Shown here piece after piece: positions 21,337 through 29,245 of a stretch of 64,000 nucleotides of DNA. The notes beneath the pieces were generated by a model that saw only the letters and a list, made by a program, of their open reading frames with translations, did no database searches and had not been told where the DNA came from. Made by a program: the position numbers and the translations under genes. Position 1 is the stretch's first letter; every line of letters begins with the position of its first letter. Origin of the DNA: Magnetovibrio sp. (GTDB lineage Bacteria > Pseudomonadota > Alphaproteobacteria > Rhodospirillales_A > JABHCV01). Where the stretch lies: assembly GCA_002717285.1 (NCBI GenBank), contig PBDF01000011.1, positions 73,215-137,214 on the forward strand, given 5' to 3'.

Positions 21337-22452
21337 TTACACGCGCATTGGCATCAGCACATATAATGCGCTGGTGTCATCGGTTTCACTTAAAATTGTT
21401 GGTGAGGCGGCATCAGCTAGAGCAAACAGCGCACTGTCACCTTCTATTTGGCGAGTAATATCCAGCAAATAGGCTGAATTAAAACCAATCTCTAAAGCTT
21501 CACCTTGATAGTCCACTTCAAGTTCTTCCGTAGCCGTGCCTGATTCTAGGCTGGAAGCTGAAAGCACCAATAGTCCCTTCGTCAAAGAGAGTTTAACTGC
21601 GCGGGATTTTTCAGTAGAGATAGCCGATACTCTATCAACCGCATGAGCAAAATTATTACAATTAACAACCATTTCTTTGTCGTTTCCAACAGGAATAACT
21701 CGCTCATAATCAGGAAATGTGCCATCAATCAACTTTGAAGTAAGAATAACACTGTCAAAGATAAAGCGTATTTTTGTTTCTGAAAGCTCGACTGCAACGT
21801 CATCAATGGTCTCATCAATTAATTTTCTCAGCTCACCTACTGTCTTACGCGGTAAAATTACACCGGGCATACCATCTGCCAAGTCTGGTAACGGTCCTTC
21901 AACACTAGCTAGACGGTGGCCATCCGTGGCTACAGCACGCATTACTCTTGAACCATTACGTTCAGCAGCATGTAGATAAATACCATTAAGATAATAACGG
22001 GTTTCCTCAGTAGAAATAGCAAAACGAGTACGGTCAATAAGGCCACGTAATTGGGAGACTGATAAAGAAAAATTGTATGTCATTTCACCGCCTGACATGA
22101 CAGGAAAATCTTCTATTGGCAAACATGTTAACGTGAAGCGCGAGCGCCCAGACCTAAGCAATAACTGTCCCTCACCATCACTATCAAATTCTACTTGTGA
22201 TCCTTCAGGCAATTTTCGCACAATTTCATAGAGAGTTTGGGCGCGCACCGTTGTCGAACCTGGCTTGCTAACCTCAGCATTTCCCTTATCGACAATATCA
22301 AGATCCATATCAGTAGCATTTAGGCTAAGGCAACCTTCAACAGCCTCCATTCGAACATTAGAGAGAATAGGAATTGTATTACGGCGTTCAACCACACTTT
22401 GCACGTGGCCTAAGGACTTCAGTAATGCTCCCCGTTCAATAGTAAATTTCAT
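21337..22452 (-). CDS. dnaN: DNA polymerase III sliding clamp (beta subunit)
   Basis: Ring-shaped processivity clamp for DNA polymerase III. 371 residues with the normal N-terminus MKFTIERGALLKSLGHVQSVVERRNTIPILSNV and the C-terminal ...TSALYVLMPMRV ending that forms part of the partner-peptide pocket. Three clamp domains are expected by length. It has its own predicted promoter at 22561-22588, so it need not depend on dnaA transcription, although it follows dnaA on the same strand after 225 bp. Confidence 0.97.
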   Translation of the reverse strand: MKFTIERGALLKSLGHVQSVVERRNTIPILSNVRMEAVEGCLSLNATDMDLDIVDKGNAEVSKPGSTTVRAQTLYEIVRKLPEGSQVEFDSDGEGQLLLRSGRSRFTLTCLPIEDFPVMSGGEMTYNFSLSVSQLRGLIDRTRFAISTEETRYYLNGIYLHAAERNGSRVMRAVATDGHRLASVEGPLPDLADGMPGVILPRKTVGELRKLIDETIDDVAVELSETKIRFIFDSVILTSKLIDGTFPDYERVIPVGNDKEMVVNCNNFAHAVDRVSAISTEKSRAVKLSLTKGLLVLSASSLESGTATEELEVDYQGEALEIGFNSAYLLDITRQIEGDSALFALADAASPTILSETDDTSALYVLMPMRV

Positions 22453-22560
22453 AATATGTCTTAATGTTCAATTATGGTAAAAAAAACTTACTCACTTGCC
22501 ATCGCATTTGTTGTAAGGCCAACTACAATGGATTTGTTCCCCTCAACAATTATTTATATC

Positions 22561-22588
22561 ATTATAGCAAATGGCAGTAAAATCAGAA
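22561..22588 (-). promoter_or_regulatory. Predicted extended -10 promoter of dnaN
   Basis: On the minus strand a TGC-TATAAT element (TATAAT = 22566-22561) is a perfect -10 with the TGn extension. A weak -35 (TTCTGA) lies 16 nt upstream. Just upstream an inverted repeat AGCCACC/GGTGGCT flanks a ~33-nt loop immediately after the dnaA stop; it may insulate dnaN from dnaA transcription. Confidence 0.5.
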
Positions 22589-22677
22589 GCCTTTTTGCTA
22601 AAGCCACCAGCTTTTACTCTAATTATTTAAAGATCTTTGTAGGGTGGCTGGAATACATGGAAAAATCTAGAAAAAGT

Positions 22678-24090
22678 TCAGCCTTCTAACATACGCCTCA
22701 GGAGCTCAACATCCTCTGCGAATGAAGTATCACAATCCCTCAATTCTTCCACTTTTTTTACAGCATGCATTACTGTGGTATGATCACGCCCTCCAAACTT
22801 ACGACCAATCTCTGGTAATGAACGAGATGTCAACTGCTTGGCTAAATACATAGCAACCTGACGCGGACGAGCAACTGAACGAGCCCGACGTGCGGAGTGC
22901 ATGTCAGAAACTCTAATATTAAAATGAGAAGAAACACCCTTCTGAATATCCTCAATTGTAACGCGCCGATCATTCGCCCGTAATAGGTCATGAAGAACCT
23001 CTTGGGCTGTCTCTAGATTTATGTCACGACCTACCAACTGAGAGTGCGCAACGACACGGTTCAAAGCACCTTCAAGTTCTCTTACGTTTGTTGTGATTTT
23101 ATGAGCGAGATACTCCATAATTTTTTGAGGAACTTTAACCTTTAACTGCTCCGCTTTAGACTCAAGTATGCCCAGACGCAATTCATACGTAGTTGCGTGA
23201 ATATCAGCAACTAGGCCGCAATTTAAGCGCGATTGCAGCCGCTCTTCCATTCCTTCTAGATCTGATGGAGATTTGTCTGCTGAGATAACAATCTGCCGTC
23301 CTTGATCAACTAGAGCGTTAAAAGTATGGAAGAATTCCTCCTGTGTCGCCCCTTTCCCACCTATAAACTGAACATCATCAATCATAAGCACATCCACATT
23401 GCGAAACATCTCCTTAAAATTTACAGTATTCTGTTCTTTCAAAGCTCGAATAAACCGATACATAAATTTTTCAGCAGACAAATAAATAACTGTGCGCTTT
23501 GGATCCTGTTGGGAAATGTGCAAAGCCATAGCATGCATTAAGTGGGTTTTACCTAGTCCGACACCACCATAGAGGAACAGGGGATTAAATGTGACAGAAG
23601 AAGCATCAGCGACTCGTCTTGCTGCTGCATAGGCAAACTCATTAGGCTTACCTACAACAAAATTTTCAAAAGAAAAACGCACGTCCAGAGGCGCGCTTAT
23701 TTCAGAAGTACCATTTTCAGAGAGCCGGCGATTTTCAGCAGGAGCCATACTGACTGCCGCTGTTGTGGCTGCCTCTGCTGCTTCTGCAACAGAGGTATTC
23801 TTAACCCCTTCTTGTGAAGATAACTCAGGTTGAATTAACACCTCAACACTATGCACAGAGCTATCAATGGCACTCCACAGAGCACCAAGCCTATCTAGAT
23901 AGTGAGCTACTGCCCAGTCGCGCATGAAACGAGTAGGGACGGAAAGCTTAGCAGCACCATTGTCAACACTTCGAACTGTCATTGGCTTGATCCAGCTCTG
24001 GAAAGCAGCCTCACCAATTTCTGATCTTAAATTTTCACAAACCTCTGACCAGTTGCTCTCATTTAAACCCTTCGCTTCTTTATTTGCCAT
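22678..24090 (-). CDS. dnaA: Chromosomal replication initiator protein DnaA
   Basis: Binds DnaA boxes at oriC and melts the origin; also a transcription factor. 470 residues: domain I (~1-85, SWIKPM), a linker rich in Ala/Ser, the AAA+ domain with LYGGVGLGKTHLMHAM, Walker B LMIDDVQFIGGK and a sensor II region, and domain IV (~360-470) with the box-recognition signature GGRDHTTVMHAVKKV. Strong GGAGG lies about 12 bases before the ATG. The leader contains a terminator-like hairpin (24122-24150), and no room remains for a promoter between that hairpin and the ATG. Confidence 0.98.
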   Translation of the reverse strand: MANKEAKGLNESNWSEVCENLRSEIGEAAFQSWIKPMTVRSVDNGAAKLSVPTRFMRDWAVAHYLDRLGALWSAIDSSVHSVEVLIQPELSSQEGVKNTSVAEAAEAATTAAVSMAPAENRRLSENGTSEISAPLDVRFSFENFVVGKPNEFAYAAARRVADASSVTFNPLFLYGGVGLGKTHLMHAMALHISQQDPKRTVIYLSAEKFMYRFIRALKEQNTVNFKEMFRNVDVLMIDDVQFIGGKGATQEEFFHTFNALVDQGRQIVISADKSPSDLEGMEERLQSRLNCGLVADIHATTYELRLGILESKAEQLKVKVPQKIMEYLAHKITTNVRELEGALNRVVAHSQLVGRDINLETAQEVLHDLLRANDRRVTIEDIQKGVSSHFNIRVSDMHSARRARSVARPRQVAMYLAKQLTSRSLPEIGRKFGGRDHTTVMHAVKKVEELRDCDTSFAEDVELLRRMLEG

Positions 24091-24121
24091 TTGCGCTTAA
24101 CACCTCCACTAGCTCACACCT

Positions 24122-24150
24122 AAAAAAGCTGTCACATAAAACCATGTGAC
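24122..24150 (-). terminator. Intrinsic-terminator-like hairpin in the dnaA leader
   Basis: On the minus strand the perfect arms GTCACAT and ATGTGAC flank a six-base loop (GGTTTT) and are followed by AGC and a run of six T. Two further pairs form below a one-base bulge. It lies 32 nt before the dnaA ATG. rpsT already has its own terminator (24752-24783), so this hairpin is either a second stop for upstream transcripts or an attenuator of dnaA. The palindrome could also be a protein-binding site; its arm order (TCACA...TGTGA) is the reverse of a CRP site. Confidence 0.6.
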
Positions 24151-24751
24151 CAGTTCTTGCCCCAATCATGAAAATTTTCACTTTTAATAGTCTTTGCCAA
24201 AATGCATCGTATAGAAACGGGAAATGACTATGACTAAAGCAACAATTTAAAAAAAAACTTTTTCAAACCTCGATTTAATTAGCTTTCCCATCAAATACAC
24301 CATTACAACGTTACTAACCTGACTTAAAAACAAATAAAAAGTTCAAAATTTTCCTTTAGATATTCTTTTAATCTCAAAAAAACGAATAAATACGTAAAAA
24401 AAACTCTAATACTTATTAAATAAATGAGAAATAAAATCTAAAAAAAAGAAATAACAACACTTAAATTTATCTATATATTTAATATTATTTGTATTATATT
24501 GGCTCAATATTGCTTTTAATTAATAGTTTGATATTCAAGCTAAAAATATCACTATTTTTTTAAGCTATAGTATATGTGTTGTATTCATTATTTAAGATAT
24601 TTATTCCCCCCTGTCGCAAACCATTTTTTGAAGGAAACAAATTACAGAGAGATTTCTTCACTTGCAACGTGATCTTATGGAGAACGTCCAAAATAAATTC
24701 CTTGACAGAAACTCTGTCTTCGAGTCCGGAATCATTTTTTAAACTATTTAC
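24151..24751. other. Long AT-rich intergenic region between dnaA and rpsT, no gene found
   Basis: About 600 bp without a convincing gene. 24240-24560 is extremely AT-rich with many A-tracts, the most AT-biased stretch in the window. 24600-24750 is closer to genome average and holds a small hairpin (GACAG-AAACT-CTGTC, 24703-24717) of unknown meaning. I saw no TTATNCACA box in it, which argues against a standard oriC here despite the dnaA neighbour. Reading frames across it run antisense to or out of frame with rpsT and have no family resemblance. Confidence 0.6.
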
Positions 24752-24783
24752 AAAAAAAAGGCCGCATAACAATGAAGCGACCT
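24752..24783 (-). terminator. Rho-independent terminator of rpsT
   Basis: Minus-strand stem AGGTCGC / GCGGCCT (seven pairs, one G-U), an 11-nt loop and a run of eight T, 30 nt after the rpsT stop codon. Confidence 0.85.
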
Positions 24784-24812
24784 CAAAAAATTGTTTTTGT
24801 GATGCTATATCA

Positions 24813-25079
24813 TCAAGCTGCCATTTTTTTAACTCTCGAAGACAATCGAGCAATTTTTCTAGACATGGTGTTTTTGTGAAAAACACCTTTCTGTGCACCA
24901 CGTGCCATTACAGGTTGAGCGACCTTGAGAGCATCTCTAGCAGCTTGTTGATTGCCACTTTCTATTGCTTCTTCAACCTTGCGTACGAAAGAACGAATAC
25001 GAGTGCGACGCACACTATTAGTAACTGTGCGTCGGCCAATTTGGCGTATACGCTTCTTTGACTGTGCGTGATTAGCCAT
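24813..25079 (-). CDS. rpsT: 30S ribosomal protein S20
   Basis: Primary 16S rRNA-binding protein of the small subunit body. 88 residues starting [17 protein letters not shown], highly basic, with the [20 protein letters not shown] helix and C-terminal [19 protein letters not shown]. The reading frame continues upstream to 25160, but the family start and the promoter position fix the ATG at 25079. It has its own promoter (25128-25156) and terminator (24752-24783), so it is a monocistronic unit beside dnaA, as in many alphaproteobacteria. Confidence 0.97.
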   Translation of the reverse strand: MANHAQSKKRIRQIGRRTVTNSVRRTRIRSFVRKVEEAIESGNQQAARDALKVAQPVMARGAQKGVFHKNTMSRKIARLSSRVKKMAA

Positions 25080-25127
25080 ATTATAAACAAACCTAGATAA
25101 ATGAAAATATTCAAAAATTCTTTGAGG

Positions 25128-25156
25128 CTTATATAACCAGCCCAGCACGCCGTCAA
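25128..25156 (-). promoter_or_regulatory. Predicted strong sigma-70 promoter of rpsT
   Basis: Minus-strand TTGACG (25156-25151), exactly 17 nt, then TATAAG (25133-25128). Transcription would begin near 25121, leaving a ~40-nt leader before the rpsT ATG. Confidence 0.7.
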
Positions 25157-25408
25157 GCACGGATTTCTGCCTAATCCATACCTTATGCAGTAACTTGATT
25201 TCTTTACCACTAAAAATGACGTAACAAAAGTAAGATGAGCACTACGATAACTTTATGATTTTGACACAATCTAATTTACTACTGGTTTTTGTAGTATCAA
25301 ATTACTATAAGGCTAATTTTGTGGAAGATCAAAATCGCACACAATTGAAATTCAAAGTTATATTTACAGGTATACTTAAACTTAACGAAAGTAGTAAAAC
25401 GACTAAAT

Positions 25409-25795
25409 TTATTGCGAAGGTGAAAGCATAAAAAGCACATTTAATATTTTTTTATTTTCAGGGCTTGGAAAATCAATTTTTAAGATTTCATTTTCACGAG
25501 AGTAGTATCCAGCACTTATTTCCTGCCAACCTAGCTGAGGCAGAGTTTCACTGTAAAACTGCATGACCTGTTGGCGGGTAACTTTTCCAGTACTCAAAAC
25601 CTCAACAATACGCCCAGTCGAGCTGTCAAATACCACAATTTCGTCAACGCTTTCTTGGAGCCCATCCATCAAAGGTAAATCATCAATTGCACGAGAAAAA
25701 GAACCTTGAGCTGTTGAAGTAACGTTTAAAAATATAAAAAATAATACGGTTTTTGTTCTCAAAAATTTTTTTATCAATTTAATTCTACTCCTCAT
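25409..25795 (-). CDS. Small secreted protein of unknown function beside mutM
   Basis: A 128-residue protein: basic N-terminus then a hydrophobic signal segment (about residues 10-30, ending STAQG), followed by a ~95-residue domain with IDDLPLMDGLQESVDEIVVFDSSTGRIVEV and FYSETLPQLGWQEISAGYYSRENEILKIDF. No cysteine and no catalytic motif is evident. I do not recognise a named family. The ORF is open upstream into mutM, but that part is antisense-like sequence; I start at the ATG at 25795, five bases after the mutM stop. An AGGAG lies just inside the gene, so a slightly later TTG start is possible. Same strand as mutM, presumably cotranscribed; exported to the periplasm by inference. Confidence 0.62.
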   Translation of the reverse strand: MRSRIKLIKKFLRTKTVLFFIFLNVTSTAQGSFSRAIDDLPLMDGLQESVDEIVVFDSSTGRIVEVLSTGKVTRQQVMQFYSETLPQLGWQEISAGYYSRENEILKIDFPSPENKKILNVLFMLSPSQ

Positions 25796-25799
25796 GGGA

Positions 25800-26642
25800 C
25801 TATTTTTGTTGCTTCGCACAATAGAAAGTAGAGCGACCTGATTGTTTAATGCGTCGGACACCCCCAGTTTTAGAGATGTCACAGTTACAATAAGAACACG
25901 CTTGTCCCTCACGACCATAGACACTGAATGAGTGCTGAAAATAGCCAAGTTCACCATCAGGTTGTTTATGGTCGCTGATTGTTGAACCACCTGCTGAAAT
26001 AGCCTGATTCAATACATCTACAATTGCTTTGTATAATTTATTTATTCGCACCCTAGCTATACTTGAAGCTTTTCGCTTCGGTGATATTCCAGCACGAAAC
26101 AATACTTCAGATACATAAATGTTGCCAAGGCCCGCAACTACTGTTTGATCAAGTAACGCTGATTTAATGGGTGTGTGACGATCTTTCAGAGTTCGAGCCA
26201 AGGCCTTTGCATCAAAATCATCACTCAATGGCTCTGGGCCAATGGATTTCATCATAGGATGGTTAATTAAAGCGCCTGCATTGGCTATGTCCATAAATCC
26301 AAAGCGCCGTGGATCGTTGTAACGCACCTCTACTCCTTGATCAGTTCTAAAAATGACGTGATCGTGCTTTTGCAGTACGGGTTGCTCTTTTTCATATATT
26401 CGAAAACGTCCAGACATGCCTAGGTGGGATATCATGGTTGCACCATTATCAAAACTTATAAGAAGATATTTGGCACGCCGCTCAACACAAACAACAACAC
26501 TCCCTGTCAGACGTTGGCCAAATTCGTCAGGGAAAGGGAACCGCAAGTCAGGCCTAAGCACAACAACCTGCACAATGCGCCGTCCCTCCAGCACCGGGGC
26601 CAAACCTCGCTTAACTGTCTCAACTTCAGGGAGTTCCGGCAT
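25800..26642 (-). CDS. mutM: Formamidopyrimidine-DNA glycosylase
   Basis: Base-excision glycosylase/AP-lyase that removes 8-oxoguanine and formamidopyrimidines. Starts MPELPEVETVKRGL, giving the catalytic P2 and E3 after Met removal; contains the H2TH region with QTVVAGLGNIYVSEVLFRAGISPKRKA and the C-terminal finger YGREGQACSYCNCD...GRSTFYCAKQQK. The usual last zinc ligand (FYCxxC) is Gln here, but an additional Cys in the CNC segment may replace it; I believe related alphaproteobacterial MutM proteins look similar. 280 residues, normal length. Followed by the small secreted protein. Confidence 0.95.
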   Translation of the reverse strand: MPELPEVETVKRGLAPVLEGRRIVQVVVLRPDLRFPFPDEFGQRLTGSVVVCVERRAKYLLISFDNGATMISHLGMSGRFRIYEKEQPVLQKHDHVIFRTDQGVEVRYNDPRRFGFMDIANAGALINHPMMKSIGPEPLSDDFDAKALARTLKDRHTPIKSALLDQTVVAGLGNIYVSEVLFRAGISPKRKASSIARVRINKLYKAIVDVLNQAISAGGSTISDHKQPDGELGYFQHSFSVYGREGQACSYCNCDISKTGGVRRIKQSGRSTFYCAKQQK

Positions 26643-26833
26643 CTTAGCTATATTTTATACATTACAAAAAGTTGCCAAGCTAAATCAGAATAAACAAATC
26701 TAAACTTTTTTTATAATAAAACCTACATTAACATAGATGAACTACACCAATCATCTAGAATTTTTTCCACTCTGGGTAAATTCAAACTTGCAGTGCTCTA
26801 GCGCCTTTCTCTTCCTTAAGCTATTATGTATGT

Positions 26834-27610
26834 ATGAAATACCAAAAACACAAAAAATCTCATTCTTCATACGAAACAGGAACAACTCACTTCGGCTTTG
26901 CGACTGTTAGCACCTATGATAAAGCAGAAATGGTCAAAAGTGTATTTGATAACGTAGCCTCTCAGTATGATTTAATGAATGATCTAATGAGTTTAGGAAT
27001 CCACAGACTTTGGAAATCGATATTTGTAGATCGCCTAGAACCACGATCTGAAACAAAGTTAATAGATGTGGGAGGCGGCACCGGAGACATTGCCATCAAA
27101 TTTCTTAAATCCGGCGGTGGTGAGGTCACTGTATGTGATATCAATTTTGAAATGGTCAATTTGGGCAGAGACCGCGCTATCAACAAAGGTTTACTCTCAA
27201 AAATTAACTGGGTTAATGGAGATGCAGAGAATCTACCAATGCCAGAACATACATTTGATGCGTATACCTCTGCTTTTTGCCTCAGAAATGTAACAAACAT
27301 AGAAAGTGCTCTGAGCGAGGCCCACAGGATTCTGAAACCAGGTGGTCATTTCTTATGTCTAGAGTTTTCACATGTCGTATTGCCAATTATACGAAAAATG
27401 TACGATACATATTCTTTCAATGTTTTACCTTGGCTTGGCAAAATGGTTGTCAACGATGAAATATCATATCGTTACTTAGTAGAGAGTATTCGGCGCTTCC
27501 CTGACCAAGGTAAGTTTACCAATATGATTACTGATGCCGGTTTCAAACTTGTCCATCATCAAAACCTTAGTGGTGGAATAGCGTCTATTCATTCTGCCTG
27601 GCGCATTTAA
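26834..27610 (+). CDS. ubiE: Ubiquinone/menaquinone C-methyltransferase UbiE
   Basis: SAM-dependent C-methylation in ubiquinone synthesis. 258 residues with the family N-terminus FGFATVSTYDKAEMVKSVFDNVASQYDLMNDLMSLGIHRLWK, SAM motif I LIDVGGGTGDIAIKFL, and the C-terminal EISYRYLVESIRRFPDQGKFTNMI and SGGIASIHSAWRI blocks. Divergent from mutM and 10 nt before ubiB, forming the start of a ubiE-ubiB-coaBC-dut series on the plus strand. Confidence 0.96.
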   Translation: MKYQKHKKSHSSYETGTTHFGFATVSTYDKAEMVKSVFDNVASQYDLMNDLMSLGIHRLWKSIFVDRLEPRSETKLIDVGGGTGDIAIKFLKSGGGEVTVCDINFEMVNLGRDRAINKGLLSKINWVNGDAENLPMPEHTFDAYTSAFCLRNVTNIESALSEAHRILKPGGHFLCLEFSHVVLPIIRKMYDTYSFNVLPWLGKMVVNDEISYRYLVESIRRFPDQGKFTNMITDAGFKLVHHQNLSGGIASIHSAWRI

Positions 27611-27620
27611 GGCTGTAATT

Positions 27621-29156
27621 ATGGGTCAAACTATTAAAAATATTGGCCGTTTATTTACCATTGCACGTATCCTTGCCCGCCACGATGCCTTAACCTTACT
27701 TGAACACCTCGAGTTGGGTGGCCCTCTGGTCATGTTAGCCAAGCTATTTTCTCGTAAGTGCGATGGACGGCCAGGCCAACGTCTAGCAGCAGCACTACAA
27801 GAAACCGGTCCAAGTTTCATTAAACTAGGCCAGGCCCTATCAACCCGGTCTGATTTATTGGGCGAAGAATTTTCCACAGATCTCTCGAGTTTACAGGACA
27901 GTTTAGCCCCATTTCCTGCTGAACAAGCCCGATCTACAATAGAATCTGAATTCTCAAAAACAATTGAGGAACTTTTTATTAAATTTGAAGATATACCAGT
28001 TGCTGCAGCTTCCATCGCTCAGGTACATTTTGCAATCACCAAAGATGGTCGTGAGGTTGCAGTAAAAGTACTACGGCCAAATATAGAAATGGCTTTTCAA
28101 CGAGATATCGATTTATTCTTGTGGATTGCAAATTTTATCGAGAAAGCAAAACCAGAATACCGACGGTTGCGCCCTGTTGAGACGATCCATACACTTGCTG
28201 CGTCAATCAAACTAGAGATGGATTTACGCTTCGAGGCAGCAGCAGCTGCAGAACTTGCAGAAAATATGAGGGAAGTGGACGGATTCAATGTCCCATCTAT
28301 TAACTGGCAACTTACTGGGCAGCGGGTTCTGACCAGCGAACGAGTACACGGTATCCCTATTGATGACATTTCGGCCCTACGCTCTGCAGGTCATGACACA
28401 AATGATCTACTTGAAAAATCGGCCCGCGCTTTTTTTGTTCAAGTATTTCACTACGGTTTCTTTCATGCGGATATGCACCCAGGAAACATGTTTGTTCGTC
28501 CCGATGGAGCGCTTGCAGCTGTAGATTTCGGAATCATGGGGCGACTTGATAAAAAAACTCGACGCCACTTAGGCGAAATCCTTATGGCTTTCTTGACCCG
28601 TGATTATCTCAGAGCTGCAGAAGTTCATTTTGAAGCAGGCTGGATTCCACAAGAGCAATCAGTAAATGCCTTCGCTCAAGCTTGTCGTGCTATAGCAGAA
28701 CCAATTCTTGATTTGCCACAAAATGAAATCTCTATTGCCAGACTTTTGGGGCTTCTTTTTTCAATAAGTAAGACTTTTCAAATGGAAACTCAACCTCAGT
28801 TACTTTTACTACAAAAAACTATGCTTACAGCAGAGGGGACTGGGCGAAAACTTAACCCCGAAGCCAATATGTGGATGATGTCCAAACCTTTGATTGAAGA
28901 TTGGATGACATCCAATCTTGGGCCAGAGGCACGCATAATTAATGGGGCTCGCGACTTTGCCCAGGCTGTAAATCGCTTGCCAAAGCTACTTGAAAGTTTG
29001 GACAAAGGAGCCCGCGAACTTTCTAAAGCCCATATGAAAATAGATCAAGAAACCAAATATACAGCAAAAAAAGAGAGCCATTTTAATTCTATTTTTTATT
29101 TGTTGATCATAGCAGGAATTATTTTTGTAAGCTGGCTCACCATTTTCATGATCTAA
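27621..29156 (+). CDS. ubiB: Ubiquinone biosynthesis ABC1/UbiB-family atypical kinase
   Basis: ATPase/kinase-like protein required for ubiquinone biosynthesis at the inner membrane. 511 residues; the family KxGQ motif appears as SFIKLGQALSTRSDLL (K68-Q71), an Ala-rich nucleotide loop VAAASIAQVHFA, HADMHPGN and the DFG-like VDFGIMGRL. One C-terminal transmembrane helix (~490-511). Directly downstream of ubiE, 10 nt apart. Confidence 0.95.
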   Translation: MGQTIKNIGRLFTIARILARHDALTLLEHLELGGPLVMLAKLFSRKCDGRPGQRLAAALQETGPSFIKLGQALSTRSDLLGEEFSTDLSSLQDSLAPFPAEQARSTIESEFSKTIEELFIKFEDIPVAAASIAQVHFAITKDGREVAVKVLRPNIEMAFQRDIDLFLWIANFIEKAKPEYRRLRPVETIHTLAASIKLEMDLRFEAAAAAELAENMREVDGFNVPSINWQLTGQRVLTSERVHGIPIDDISALRSAGHDTNDLLEKSARAFFVQVFHYGFFHADMHPGNMFVRPDGALAAVDFGIMGRLDKKTRRHLGEILMAFLTRDYLRAAEVHFEAGWIPQEQSVNAFAQACRAIAEPILDLPQNEISIARLLGLLFSISKTFQMETQPQLLLLQKTMLTAEGTGRKLNPEANMWMMSKPLIEDWMTSNLGPEARIINGARDFAQAVNRLPKLLESLDKGARELSKAHMKIDQETKYTAKKESHFNSIFYLLIIAGIIFVSWLTIFMI

Positions 29157-29245
29157 AATATGGCTCAACACTTGCCAGTAAGTACTAACGCCCTTAAATT
29201 AATAACATCAAAATTTAGTTAAATATCTTCAAGGTATACTTAATA

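Noticed and set aside
22595..22665. Inverted repeat AGCCACC...GGTGGCT between dnaA and dnaN
   Set aside because: The loop is about 33 nt and no U-tract follows, so I do not call it a terminator; noted with the dnaN promoter instead.
24560..24901. 113-codon open frame on the minus strand overlapping rpsT
   Set aside because: It lies out of frame over rpsT and its terminator, has no family resemblance and its downstream half is AT-rich intergenic sequence.
24576..25061. 161-codon plus-strand frame across the rpsT region
   Set aside because: Antisense to rpsT with Cys/Phe-rich composition and no recognisable domain.
25800..25860. Disrupted MutM C-terminus as a pseudogene sign
   Set aside because: The frame is intact, length is normal and an extra Cys is present nearby; a substituted zinc ligand is not evidence of decay.
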